A stretch of DNA of 59,531 nt. It comes from Pseudomonadota bacterium (GTDB lineage Bacteria; Pseudomonadota; Gammaproteobacteria; Berkiellales; Berkiellaceae). Under the pieces are notes generated by a model that worked only from the letters and a program-made list of their open reading frames with translations, had not been told where the DNA came from and did not search any database. Where the stretch lies: assembly GCA_018242045.1 (NCBI GenBank), contig JAFECR010000027.1, positions 18,154 through 77,684 on the forward strand, in the 5' to 3' direction. The position numbers and the translations under genes were made by a program. Below are positions 9,060-18,427 of the stretch, in pieces (positions within the stretch are counted from its first letter, which is position 1; each line of letters begins with the position of its first letter).

Positions 9060-9896
9060 TTATCTCGTATTACATTGCAGTGGCAGACTGAGTATGTCTG
9101 CCCAATTTTCTGCCCAACCTTCATGATGGGTCACGTCTTTTAAGGTAATAACCTGAATGCAACGATTATTATTCACTTTCTTGGCAAAAGTAGCCGCTAA
9201 CCAGGTAGGCACAATTTTATCTTTGTTGCCATTTAAATGTAGTTGAGGTACTTGCTTTAATAGGTGAGCCACTTTGGCAGGATTAAGCGATCCGCTTAAA
9301 GGTGTTGTACGATGGAATTGATTGAGCGCTTCATGGTCCAGATCGCCAGCGACTGTAATTAGTCCAACCACATCCCGACGCTTTGAAGTAAGTAAAACAG
9401 CTATGCTTGCTCCTCCTGAAAAACCAATCAAAACAAAGTTAGCCTCCTTTGAATTTTCCTTTATTTGATCGAGTACCTCATTCATGGCAGCAACCACCTC
9501 AGGCGCATAGCGATGGCTTGACCAATATTTTGGATCACAGTGACTGTCCTCTAACAGGGGGGTGTACTGACAAGGTCTGGCTAAGTAGACGACATGCGGG
9601 TATGGATCAAGACAAGCTAAGCTTAGCCCCTGAGGTTGTTTTGGCGTTGGGTTATCCGATAATTGATATCTTGTTTTCCAACTATTGCCGTCACCTTCAA
9701 TATAGATATGAATTGTTTTGACAGGATGACTAGGTATTTTTTCATAAGCAGTAATCAAGAAAGCGCTTGTTGCATAACGTTTTAGCCTGAAACCCAATTG
9801 TTCTGCTTTTGAAATAATAAGTTGGGTTTGTCGTGGCATTGGGGCTTTGTGACAACCCACAAGGCACATAAGAAGAAGGCAGAGGAGATATTTCAT
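9060..9896 (-). CDS. Alpha/beta hydrolase lipoprotein
   Basis: The product has 278 residues. The N-terminus MKYLLCLLLMCLVGC is a lipoprotein signal with lipobox LVGC, so Cys15 should be lipidated and the enzyme anchored on a membrane facing the periplasm. The nucleophile elbow is IGFSGG with Ser160. The acid is probably Asp226 in GNKDKIVP, and the base is one of the histidines in VTHHEGW near 257. These give a complete Ser-Asp-His triad of the alpha/beta hydrolase fold. The substrate cannot be told; an esterase or lipase is likely. The 3' third of this gene was duplicated twice together with the neighbouring F-box gene, leaving the remnants at 4330 and 6700. This copy is the intact parent. 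It diverges from the autotransporter gene at 9982. Confidence 0.75.
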   Translation of the reverse strand: MKYLLCLLLMCLVGCHKAPMPRQTQLIISKAEQLGFRLKRYATSAFLITAYEKIPSHPVKTIHIYIEGDGNSWKTRYQLSDNPTPKQPQGLSLACLDPYPHVVYLARPCQYTPLLEDSHCDPKYWSSHRYAPEVVAAMNEVLDQIKENSKEANFVLIGFSGGASIAVLLTSKRRDVVGLITVAGDLDHEALNQFHRTTPLSGSLNPAKVAHLLKQVPQLHLNGNKDKIVPTWLAATFAKKVNNNRCIQVITLKDVTHHEGWAENWADILSLPLQCNTR

Positions 9897-9981
9897 AAGT
9901 TAAAGGGATTTTTTTTATGAATGCTTTAGGCCAAGCCGCGCCAATGGTAGGATTGAAGAAATATATCAAGGAGTGATGCTC

Positions 9982-11586
9982 ATGTCCGTAGCTACAATAA
10001 AAAAATCTTCACTATGGGCGCTTTTGTTAGCAAGTGTTTGTTCACAAACCTTAGCTGTTTATCCGGATGTTGGCTCAATGCTCGATGCATTAGCACCCAC
10101 CGCAGCAGTAACTGCGCCTGAATTAAACACGCTCATTATTGCTATTAATGCTTTACCAACATACCAACAAAAGTTTGACGCATTACAGACTTTAATTCCT
10201 TCTGCCGATGGAAGTCTGATCGCCGCCTCAGAAGGCCCTATGCGACAAATGCAATCAGTACTTTACGATCGTTTAGTGAGAGTGAAAAAGAACGATACGG
10301 GGATTTCAAGCGGGGACGACCAACACGATGTGACTCCTAAGCATTCGATAGCACAGACGAAGCAATCCACAGATAAGGTGAAAGATACTGAAACAAAGAA
10401 AGCGGAAATTGCTGACAAGGGAAAAGGCACGACAGCAGCAAAGCAATCAGAATCAAAGTTAGAAGTTAAAAAGAGTGAAGCACCTCAAAAAACAGAGAAT
10501 CATAAAGAAGCCGTTGCTGATCAAAAAAAAGAAAACAAAGTAACCGAAAAAACAGAAGTTAAAGCAGAAGCTAAGCCTGAAGCTGAAGCAAATGCTGAAG
10601 CAAAACCTGAAACTGAAGCAAAAATTGAAGATCAAACCACAAGCTCTGAAACAGTTAAAATAGAAAATGAAACAACTGACAGTGAAAGCGAAACAACCAC
10701 GGCAGAAGTTAAAGTAATTAACCCGGCTGACATCAAAAAAGGTGTTTGGATCCAATTGCTTGGTAATAATACTGGTCAAGATTGGCGTGATAATGTGCCT
10801 GGTTATGACGCTGATGTATTGGGGGTTTTAATTGGTCGCGATCACCTTTTTACACCTAATTTAACTGTTGGTCTTGCCATAGGTTATGTGCATAGCGATG
10901 TGGATTCTAGAGGTCCTTCCGGCAGCTTCTTAGAAATTAAACGTTTTCAAGGCACACTTTATGCCGGATATAATTATTGCTGTCCGTTTTTTCTGCATGG
11001 TTCTTTAACAGTTGCTTACAATGATTACGATAACAACCGGTATATTTTAGTCCCGCCGGTTGGTGGTGTGCCTTTTGTCCGAATTGCTTGGTCAGAATTT
11101 GATGCTTGGGAAGCAAATGCGCATATTGAAACTGGGTATAAATGGGTATGCGGTGGTTTTCATGCCATCCCTAAAGTCATGTTAACGTATTCGCATTTTG
11201 ATTTGAGCGGCTATGTGGAACAAGATGCGTTTGGCTTAGATTTAGATGTGAAATATAACGATATGACCTTTTTCCCGCTAGGACTTGGTCTAAAACTCGA
11301 ATATCAAAATGAATTTGAAAAAGCATATGTAGTCCCTGAAATTCATGCTTATTACTTCCATGATTTTAGTAGGGATCCTCAAACTGCCACGGCCTTATTT
11401 ACCGGAGGCGGATTTGAATTTTTAAGCCAAGGTGCACCGCCAGGTGCAGATAGTTATGAAGTCGGCGCAGGTATTGCAGTTCACAGTGATACAAATACCG
11501 GGGTTATCATTCAGTATGATTATGCAGCAAGAAGCGATTATCATCGTCATTGTGCATTTATCAAAGTAAGATATGAGTGGGCATAA
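9982..11586 (+). CDS. Outer-membrane barrel protein with lysine/glutamate-rich spacer
   Basis: The product has 534 residues. The ATG at 9982 is chosen because AAGGAG at 9968-9973 lies eight bases upstream; ATG 9976 and GTG 9973 are too close to it. A signal peptide ends near residue 25 (SQTLA). Residues about 50-100 are helical and end in a segment (MRQMQSVLYDRL) like the helix that precedes autotransporter barrels. Residues about 103-247 are a low-complexity Lys/Glu/Ala/Thr spacer with KAEAKPEAEANAEAKPETEA-type repeats. Residues about 252-534 are an autotransporter-type beta-barrel (GVWIQLLGNN, NLTVGLAIGYVHSD), ending in alternating residues closed by EWA. No passenger of the usual beta-helix type is present. 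It is the first gene of a three-gene run with the two larger autotransporters. Surface role unknown. Confidence 0.75.
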   Translation: MSVATIKKSSLWALLLASVCSQTLAVYPDVGSMLDALAPTAAVTAPELNTLIIAINALPTYQQKFDALQTLIPSADGSLIAASEGPMRQMQSVLYDRLVRVKKNDTGISSGDDQHDVTPKHSIAQTKQSTDKVKDTETKKAEIADKGKGTTAAKQSESKLEVKKSEAPQKTENHKEAVADQKKENKVTEKTEVKAEAKPEAEANAEAKPETEAKIEDQTTSSETVKIENETTDSESETTTAEVKVINPADIKKGVWIQLLGNNTGQDWRDNVPGYDADVLGVLIGRDHLFTPNLTVGLAIGYVHSDVDSRGPSGSFLEIKRFQGTLYAGYNYCCPFFLHGSLTVAYNDYDNNRYILVPPVGGVPFVRIAWSEFDAWEANAHIETGYKWVCGGFHAIPKVMLTYSHFDLSGYVEQDAFGLDLDVKYNDMTFFPLGLGLKLEYQNEFEKAYVVPEIHAYYFHDFSRDPQTATALFTGGGFEFLSQGAPPGADSYEVGAGIAVHSDTNTGVIIQYDYAARSDYHRHCAFIKVRYEWA

Positions 11587-11587
11587 A

Positions 11588-14500
11588 ATGAAAAAAACGG
11601 TTAGTCTTTGCGCTACCGTGCTTGCTTCAACATTATTTGTCATACCACAGGGTTTTTCAGCACCGATTTCCTCAGTATATGCCGAACCTGTACCTAATCC
11701 CCAATTAACATCATCAATTAATCCAGATTTAACCATTACGCCAACTGGGCAATTAAATGCAACTGCAATTGATGGTTTTCAAATCAATACTCAAGGTGCC
11801 AGTGTCATTATTGAAGCCAATAATGTTAATGCCGGTAATAATGCGATTATTGCGACAGATCCAGGAAATGGGATCAATATTCTTAATGGTGGTGGTGCAA
11901 ATTCAGGCGCAACCATTGTGATTAATTCAGGCAGTGCTATTACCATTACAGGAGGTGGCGCGGGAATTTTAATCGGCGATGACACCGCCACCCTTACCAA
12001 TGCGGGTACTATCAATGGCGGAGGGAATGCCATTGAAATTTCCGCAGGCGGGACGAACGCCACCATTGTTAACTCTGGTATTTTTCAAGGTGGTTCAAAT
12101 GGCGCGGGTGTTTTAGTCGATGGTTTTGTGGCAAATGGAGGGAGTGGCTTAAGTTTAACTAACCAATCTGGCGCGCTTATCGCAGCCACAGGCAATGCAG
12201 ATGCTGTTCAAGTAAATCAGAATTTCAACACTATCACCAATGAAGCGGGTGGTATATTTTCATCAGTCAATGGTAATGGCATTAATCTTGGTTCAAGCGC
12301 CGTTAGCGCGATCACAGGGCAAGTCAATAATTCAGGTACCATTACCATGAGTGGCACCTTGGGAAATGGGTTATTAGTGGCCGGTGTTTTTAATGGCATC
12401 ATTAACAATAATAGTGGCGGAATAATAGAGGCAACCAATACAAGTTCGCTTGCCTATGCCGTATGGCTTATCAATAGCTTTGGTGCGTTTAACAATTATG
12501 GAATAATCCAAACAACGGCGCCAACCGGGCAAGCTATTCCACTTTATATCAACAATGCAGCAGGTACTTTTACCAATACAGGTATCATTCAATCATTAGG
12601 CACGGCTGCGACAATCTATTTTAATGGTAGCACCACTGAAATTAATAATATGGGCACAATTAAGGGAGGTCCAACAGGTGCTCACGTCGGCGAAGGGGTT
12701 ATTTTTGCCAGCAATAACGCAGTCACTATTATTAATGGCATTGTGAACAGCGGTAACATCACAAGCACCAGTGCAGCAGCTGCCATCAATTTAAGCAATG
12801 CTGGCAGTCCGCTTCCCTTGATTCAAAATGGTGGCATTATTACTGGCGATGTTTTGCTTGCAGGCGGCGGCGGCACTGTGCTGACGATGACCAATGGCAT
12901 TATTAATGGTGATGTGCTTTCAAGTGCAACCAATGCCAGCATTTTAAATTTAAATGGTGGCATCATCTCTGGTGAGACGCAGCTTGGCAATGTGGCTGGC
13001 AACATCGTTAATTTAGCAGGGACCAGCTTACAAGATTTGATTGGTGGTAACAATACCGATACTTTTAACCTAAGTGGCGGCAGCTTTGCCTCATTAGATG
13101 GTAATAATGGTGCTGATGTTATTAATGTCACAGGGGCGTTTATCCAAGATGGCACCATTACACAAATTCCAACAATCAATGTTTTAAAAAATGGAACTTT
13201 TACGGTTAACAATAGTATTTCAGCAGACACCACCGCGTTTAATATTAAGGCTGGTGGCCTGATGGTCACTAATTTTAATAATTTGAATACGCCAGGGGCT
13301 AATATTTCCATCAGTTCATCTGGCGGCTTGAAGATTAATAATGGTTCAGATTTTACGGCGCTAAGTGCGACGAATAATGGTAATATAACGCTCAATGGCG
13401 GTATATTAAATTTAAATGGAAATTATATTCAAAATCCAACTGGCAGTTTGTCGCCGGTAATTTATAGCATTGGTGATTTTGGCCAGCTTAATGTGACAGG
13501 CACAGCAACTTTTGTCCCTGGCGCGACTATGCAACCGTCGCTTAACACCAATGGCAATTTTGTGCCGGCAGGGACACAATTTCAAGTAGTAACTGCTTTG
13601 GGCGGTGTTGCAGGCACACCTACTTTGGTGCAGCCACAATCGGCCTTGGTCTTTTTTACGCAAACGGTCAACCCAAATGATATTACCTTAACCTTACAAC
13701 TGAATCCGGTGAGTGCGGTTGCTCAAGGAGATATTCCTCAAGCAGTTGGTTCTGCGTTGGATGTTATTTTATTTGGTGGTACGAATAATCCTGAATTATT
13801 GGCAATTCTTGGTCAATTACAATTATTTCCTGATTCAACCAGCTTATCGAATGCATTGCTACAACTGGCACCGCCTTTTAATTATGCGTTGCCAACCTCC
13901 ACTCGAATAGTGATGGATCATGCCTTTGATAGTGTTCAGATAAGGTTAGAACAACTCCATGGCTTGGGGCCTGCGATCACAGAAGAAAATTACAGGGAAC
14001 ACCGTGATTATGAACTTTATAACGGCGTTAACTACGGCGATCTCAATATCGTTGAATTTGGAATAAATCATTTTAATGCTTGGGCAAAAGTAGATGGCAC
14101 CATTATTGATCAACACAAACGCAACGAAATTGAAGGCTTTTTAGCTGAATCATCAGGAATTGCCCTAGGATGGGATTTTCGCTTAACTACCGAAGCTTTA
14201 ATAGGGGTTAGTGCTAATTATACCAAGGTGAACACCACAGATAATACCTCGTCTAGAAATGAGGTTAATCTGCAAAGTTATCAAGCAACTTTTTATGGTT
14301 GGTTTGAACCAGTCGATGCTCTCTATTTTGATACCATGTTAGGCGTTGCCTCTCATAAATATGATACCTTGCGCAATATTCAATTTGGTACTTTTACGGC
14401 CGCAGCAAGCGCAGAATTTTTAGGGATCCAATATGGTGCCCAAACCGATGTGGGCTATGCTTTTTTGAACGAAGAAAATTGGTATCTTGCACCTTATGCG

Positions 14501-14908
14501 CGATTTAGATATACCCACTTAGAGTTGGATCAATATGATGAAGAAGGTGCAGGCGGTGTTGGTTTAATTGTAGAAAATCAGCCATTAGATGAATTAATTG
14601 GTGGTATCGGTCTTCGAGTGGCAGCTAAAAAAGATTACATCACAGCGGTTTATATACCCGAAGCAACGGCCACGTTGCTTTATGATTTTGCGGGTGCTGT
14701 GCAAGAAATGCAATCTACGTTTATTGGTTTTACGGCGCCCTTTTATGTTAATAGCATAAAACCGGCACAACTTATCCAACTTTATAGTTTTGGTATATCT
14801 GCTTATACCACGGATGGTTATTGTTTTACCGCTAAAGTGAATTTTGAATACCGAAATGAGTTGTTTGGCTATAACGGCTATTTCCAACTCAATTATATGT
14901 GGGACTAA
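11588..14908 (+). CDS. Autotransporter (type Va secretion), beta-helical passenger, paralogue 1
   Basis: The product has 1106 residues from the ATG at 11588, one base after the upstream stop; an in-frame ATG at 11573 overlaps the previous gene and would spoil the signal peptide MKKTVSLCATVLAS...FSA. Residues about 30-650 are a repetitive passenger full of N-x-G-T-I units (VNNSGTITMSG, LTNAGTINGG) expected to fold as a right-handed beta-helix exposed on the cell surface. Near 760-805 comes the pre-barrel linker (QLAPPFNYALPTS, then MDHAFDSVQIRLE). Residues about 828-1106 form the 12-strand autotransporter barrel, ending YFQLNYMWD. It is homologous along most of its length to the next gene, with the barrels closest (ELYNGVNYGD, YTKVNTTDNT). 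Adhesin or surface-layer role is inferred. Confidence 0.85.
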   Translation: MKKTVSLCATVLASTLFVIPQGFSAPISSVYAEPVPNPQLTSSINPDLTITPTGQLNATAIDGFQINTQGASVIIEANNVNAGNNAIIATDPGNGINILNGGGANSGATIVINSGSAITITGGGAGILIGDDTATLTNAGTINGGGNAIEISAGGTNATIVNSGIFQGGSNGAGVLVDGFVANGGSGLSLTNQSGALIAATGNADAVQVNQNFNTITNEAGGIFSSVNGNGINLGSSAVSAITGQVNNSGTITMSGTLGNGLLVAGVFNGIINNNSGGIIEATNTSSLAYAVWLINSFGAFNNYGIIQTTAPTGQAIPLYINNAAGTFTNTGIIQSLGTAATIYFNGSTTEINNMGTIKGGPTGAHVGEGVIFASNNAVTIINGIVNSGNITSTSAAAAINLSNAGSPLPLIQNGGIITGDVLLAGGGGTVLTMTNGIINGDVLSSATNASILNLNGGIISGETQLGNVAGNIVNLAGTSLQDLIGGNNTDTFNLSGGSFASLDGNNGADVINVTGAFIQDGTITQIPTINVLKNGTFTVNNSISADTTAFNIKAGGLMVTNFNNLNTPGANISISSSGGLKINNGSDFTALSATNNGNITLNGGILNLNGNYIQNPTGSLSPVIYSIGDFGQLNVTGTATFVPGATMQPSLNTNGNFVPAGTQFQVVTALGGVAGTPTLVQPQSALVFFTQTVNPNDITLTLQLNPVSAVAQGDIPQAVGSALDVILFGGTNNPELLAILGQLQLFPDSTSLSNALLQLAPPFNYALPTSTRIVMDHAFDSVQIRLEQLHGLGPAITEENYREHRDYELYNGVNYGDLNIVEFGINHFNAWAKVDGTIIDQHKRNEIEGFLAESSGIALGWDFRLTTEALIGVSANYTKVNTTDNTSSRNEVNLQSYQATFYGWFEPVDALYFDTMLGVASHKYDTLRNIQFGTFTAAASAEFLGIQYGAQTDVGYAFLNEENWYLAPYARFRYTHLELDQYDEEGAGGVGLIVENQPLDELIGGIGLRVAAKKDYITAVYIPEATATLLYDFAGAVQEMQSTFIGFTAPFYVNSIKPAQLIQLYSFGISAYTTDGYCFTAKVNFEYRNELFGYNGYFQLNYMWD

Positions 14909-14917
14909 AAATTGACA

Positions 14918-17900
14918 ATGAAAAAAAGCTTATTTTTGACTCAAACCGTTTTAGCCTCCACGTTTTTTGGGATGGGACAAGCGCTTGCTGATGTGACAGT
15001 GACAGGTCTCAATACCCCACCACCTGGCTCGCCACCATCGTATCAAACTTCCGTCGATGGCAATATTGAAGTAGCACCTACTGGGCTTATTAATCCGCCT
15101 ATTGGTGATGATGGTGTTATTATCGATAGCTCAAGTGCCACGCTTATTATTGATGCCAATAATGTCTCGTCTAAGGCGCCATACGCGATTGTAACGGGTG
15201 GATCAGGAGTTCCTATCAATGTGGTTGCAGGTGGCAACAGTGCAACAGTCACCATTAATATTGGTAGCGGCATCAACACGGAGGGCGGTGCTGATGCTAT
15301 TCAAGTTGCCGATACCCTTTTTACTATCATGAACCAAGGGACTATCGACGGAACAAATACTGGCATTAAGCTTTTTAGTACAGGCACTAGCGCCACGATT
15401 AACAATCAAGGCGGCACGATTATAGCCCATGGCGGTGCAGGTGAGGCAGCTATTGTAGCAGATGCAGGTGGTTCAGGTTTGATAGTCATCAACTCCTCAA
15501 GCACTACAACGCCATCAGTAGGTGGATTAATTCAAGGCAGCAGCGATGGCATTTTGATAAACAGCAGTTTTACCAGCATTACCAATAATGCTGGTAGCAC
15601 CATTAAAAGTTTTAATGGTGCAGGGATTCATATTAATAGCCCTGCCACAGGGGATATTCAAAATTTTGGTCTGATAGGTACCGGTATTTATGGTATAGAA
15701 GTTGAGGCTGCCTATAACGGCTCAATTACTAACAACGTCGGTGGGGAAATAACGGGAATTTTTGAAGGCCTTTATCTTCACGCATCTTTTAACGAAGTAA
15801 ACAATAATGCAGGTGCGACGATTAGTGCCACAACTGCGGGTAGTGGCGCAGCTATTTTAATTGAAAATAGTGCACCAGGTACAATCAATAATGCTGGTAC
15901 AGTGGAAATAGATAATGCAACGTCGGCAGTTTTAATTAAAGGAAGTTCTACCGCGTTGATAAATAGTGGCACCATCATTGCGACTAATCCTGATGTTGCT
16001 ACCATCAGTGGTGATGGCTCGCTTGTATTGAGTACACTCAGCGACGGCATTTTCAATACGGGCATTATCGTGAGTGGCAGTGCAAAACCTGCTATCGATT
16101 TTCAAACTAAAGCTGGTGCCAATGGCATAGATATCCCGCTTTTTCAACAAGGGGGCGCTATCATTGGTGATGTGTTGCTTTCCTATAATGGTGGTGATGT
16201 TTTAACCATGACTGGAGGTGTTATTCAGGGCGATGTGACTTCCAGCTCCGCGAATGCCAGTACCTTGTTTCTTGCAGGGGGTGTTATAGAAGGTGTTACA
16301 CAACTTGGCAATATCAATGGCAATATTGTGAATTTAAGTGGCACTACTTTAACACAATTAATAGGTGGCACTGGTAATGATACTTACAATATTTCAGGCG
16401 GCAGTTTCACCTCCTTAGAGGGTAATGGTGGTGCAGATGTTGCTAACGTCATTGCTTCCTTTACTTTAAACGGTACAATATCGGATGTGCCTACCATTAA
16501 CGTTAATAATTCGGGCACAGTTTTTACCGTCAATAACACCATTTCAGATATTAATACTCAGCTTACCATTTCAAATGGGGCGACGATGATAGCCGCGGCG
16601 GGTATCGGAGGTGTTTCTGGTACAGGCTTACTTAGCCTTCAAAATGGGGGTAAATTACAAATCAATAGCGGTTCTACCGTGGATATGGGTACGGCGAATA
16701 ATGCAGGTTTCTTAGCCATTGCTAACAATGCTGCTTTAAATATCTCAGGTGCTTATACCCAAAGCAAAGTATTTGCACCCACCATTGCCGATATGACTGC
16801 CAATGGTTTTGGCGTCATTAATGTGGGTACAACAGCTACCTTTAATCCTGGTAGCACATTTAACCCTCAATTGACTTCAGATACTTTTTTATTAAATAAT
16901 TTTGTCTTTCCAGTGGTTCAGACTGCAGGCGGTGTTGTTGGATTTAATAATATCACCGTGGTCCAACCTCCTTCGGCGATAGTATCATTTACTAAAAATT
17001 TAAATGGCAATAATGTTGAATTGATTTCTCATACGTTGCCTTTGTCGTTGGTGGCAGAGCCTGATATTCCATTAGCTATCGCAGCAACGCTCGATGGGTT
17101 AATTCCCACTACTTTAGCGCAGATTTTGACAACCAATCCGGAAATTTTAGCTTTATTAGGCGAATTGCAACGCTTTACCACGGTGCAAGAGATTTCTGCT
17201 GCGCTTTTACAATTAGCCCCCCCGTTTAATTATGCCTTGCCAACCTCAAGCAGAGTCAGTATGGATAATGCTTTTGACAGTGTGCATGCTCGGCTTGAAA
17301 GTATGACCAAAATTGGGTTAATTGTCCAAGACGAAAGTTACCATGAACATCGAGACTATGAGTTATATAATGGCGTGAACTACGGCGATAGAAATGTGGT
17401 GACGCTAGGTTCTGGCGTATTTGGTGCTTGGATAAAAGCCTATGGTTCCATTATAGATCAACATAAGCGTCACTATATTGAAGGTTTTCAATCTGATGTG
17501 GCAGGGCTTGCCGTTGGGGGTGATTGGAATTTAAATAATTTTGCCACAATTGGCATCGGACAAAGTTATACCAAAGTAAACACCACGGATAATACCGATC
17601 AACGTAATACGGTGAACGTGAAAAGTAACCAAACCACGTTTTATGGTTGGTTTGTTCCTTTTGACGTTTGCCAAGAAAATGCCAGACAAACCATTTATAT
17701 GGAACTGATGTTGGCCTTGGCAACACATAAGTACGATACAACGCGTAATATTGCAATTGGCAATATTAATGCTTCAGCCATGGCAACATTTTATGGTTGG
17801 CATTATGGAGCCCAATCTGATATTGGCTATGCCTTTATTAGCAGTGATAATTACTTGGTTGCCCCTTTAGCCAGGTTTAGATATACCTATCTCGATATTG

Positions 17901-18280
17901 GCAATTATTCTGAAACAGGCGCAGGTGGGTTAAATCTGAGCGTCATTAATGATGATCTTGATGAAGCAGTTGCAGGGTTAGGGATAAGACTTGCCTGGGT
18001 TAAAAACTTTATTCAGGCTGTTTATGTCCCTGAGGTCAGTGTCGTGCTTTTATATGATTTTGCAGGTCGAGTGCAAGAATCGCAATCGAATTTCTTAGGA
18101 GGTGGGGAGCCTTTTTATACCAACAGCATTAAACCAGCACAATACATTCAACAATATAGTGCAGGAATTACCGCTTATACCTCTGATGGCTATGCTTTTA
18201 CGATTAAAGGTAATTTCGAACACCGTGATCACTTCTTTGTATATAACGGTTATATGCAGCTTAATTACGAATGGGATTAA
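14918..18280 (+). CDS. Autotransporter (type Va secretion), beta-helical passenger, paralogue 2
   Basis: The product has 1120 residues from the ATG at 14918, nine bases after the stop of the upstream paralogue, so the two are probably cotranscribed. A TTG at 14912 is a weaker alternative. The signal peptide is MKKSLFLTQTVLASTFF...ALA. The passenger (about 30-650) has the same N-x-G-T-I beta-helix repeats, then the linker QLAPPFNYALPTS near 764 and the barrel from about 834 to the end (YMQLNYEWD). A short insertion carrying two extra residues groups (CQENARQ near 925) distinguishes its barrel from that of paralogue 1. A tandem duplication explains the pair; the passengers have diverged more than the barrels. 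Probable surface-exposed or released adhesin. Confidence 0.85.
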   Translation: MKKSLFLTQTVLASTFFGMGQALADVTVTGLNTPPPGSPPSYQTSVDGNIEVAPTGLINPPIGDDGVIIDSSSATLIIDANNVSSKAPYAIVTGGSGVPINVVAGGNSATVTINIGSGINTEGGADAIQVADTLFTIMNQGTIDGTNTGIKLFSTGTSATINNQGGTIIAHGGAGEAAIVADAGGSGLIVINSSSTTTPSVGGLIQGSSDGILINSSFTSITNNAGSTIKSFNGAGIHINSPATGDIQNFGLIGTGIYGIEVEAAYNGSITNNVGGEITGIFEGLYLHASFNEVNNNAGATISATTAGSGAAILIENSAPGTINNAGTVEIDNATSAVLIKGSSTALINSGTIIATNPDVATISGDGSLVLSTLSDGIFNTGIIVSGSAKPAIDFQTKAGANGIDIPLFQQGGAIIGDVLLSYNGGDVLTMTGGVIQGDVTSSSANASTLFLAGGVIEGVTQLGNINGNIVNLSGTTLTQLIGGTGNDTYNISGGSFTSLEGNGGADVANVIASFTLNGTISDVPTINVNNSGTVFTVNNTISDINTQLTISNGATMIAAAGIGGVSGTGLLSLQNGGKLQINSGSTVDMGTANNAGFLAIANNAALNISGAYTQSKVFAPTIADMTANGFGVINVGTTATFNPGSTFNPQLTSDTFLLNNFVFPVVQTAGGVVGFNNITVVQPPSAIVSFTKNLNGNNVELISHTLPLSLVAEPDIPLAIAATLDGLIPTTLAQILTTNPEILALLGELQRFTTVQEISAALLQLAPPFNYALPTSSRVSMDNAFDSVHARLESMTKIGLIVQDESYHEHRDYELYNGVNYGDRNVVTLGSGVFGAWIKAYGSIIDQHKRHYIEGFQSDVAGLAVGGDWNLNNFATIGIGQSYTKVNTTDNTDQRNTVNVKSNQTTFYGWFVPFDVCQENARQTIYMELMLALATHKYDTTRNIAIGNINASAMATFYGWHYGAQSDIGYAFISSDNYLVAPLARFRYTYLDIGNYSETGAGGLNLSVINDDLDEAVAGLGIRLAWVKNFIQAVYVPEVSVVLLYDFAGRVQESQSNFLGGGEPFYTNSIKPAQYIQQYSAGITAYTSDGYAFTIKGNFEHRDHFFVYNGYMQLNYEWD

Positions 18281-18427
18281 TAACCATGTCGTGCATCTAC
18301 ACACTATCTTCAAACCAAAAGTGGTTCATATTTAATACAAATTTCTAAAGTGTACCTACAATTTTAATTTTTTTTAAAAAATGATATCTTAGCAATATGA
18401 CTGGCTTATTAGTAGAGGTTTGGTGGT

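Noticed and set aside
10459..10779. Cys/Phe-rich open frame antisense to the Lys/Glu spacer
   Set aside because: The repeated Phe/Cys pattern is simply the complement of Lys/Glu/Ala codons.
12823..13395. Long open frames antisense to the autotransporter passengers
   Set aside because: They are mirror products of the repetitive N-x-G-T-I coding bias, with runs of Pro/Leu/Ala and no ribosome-binding sites.
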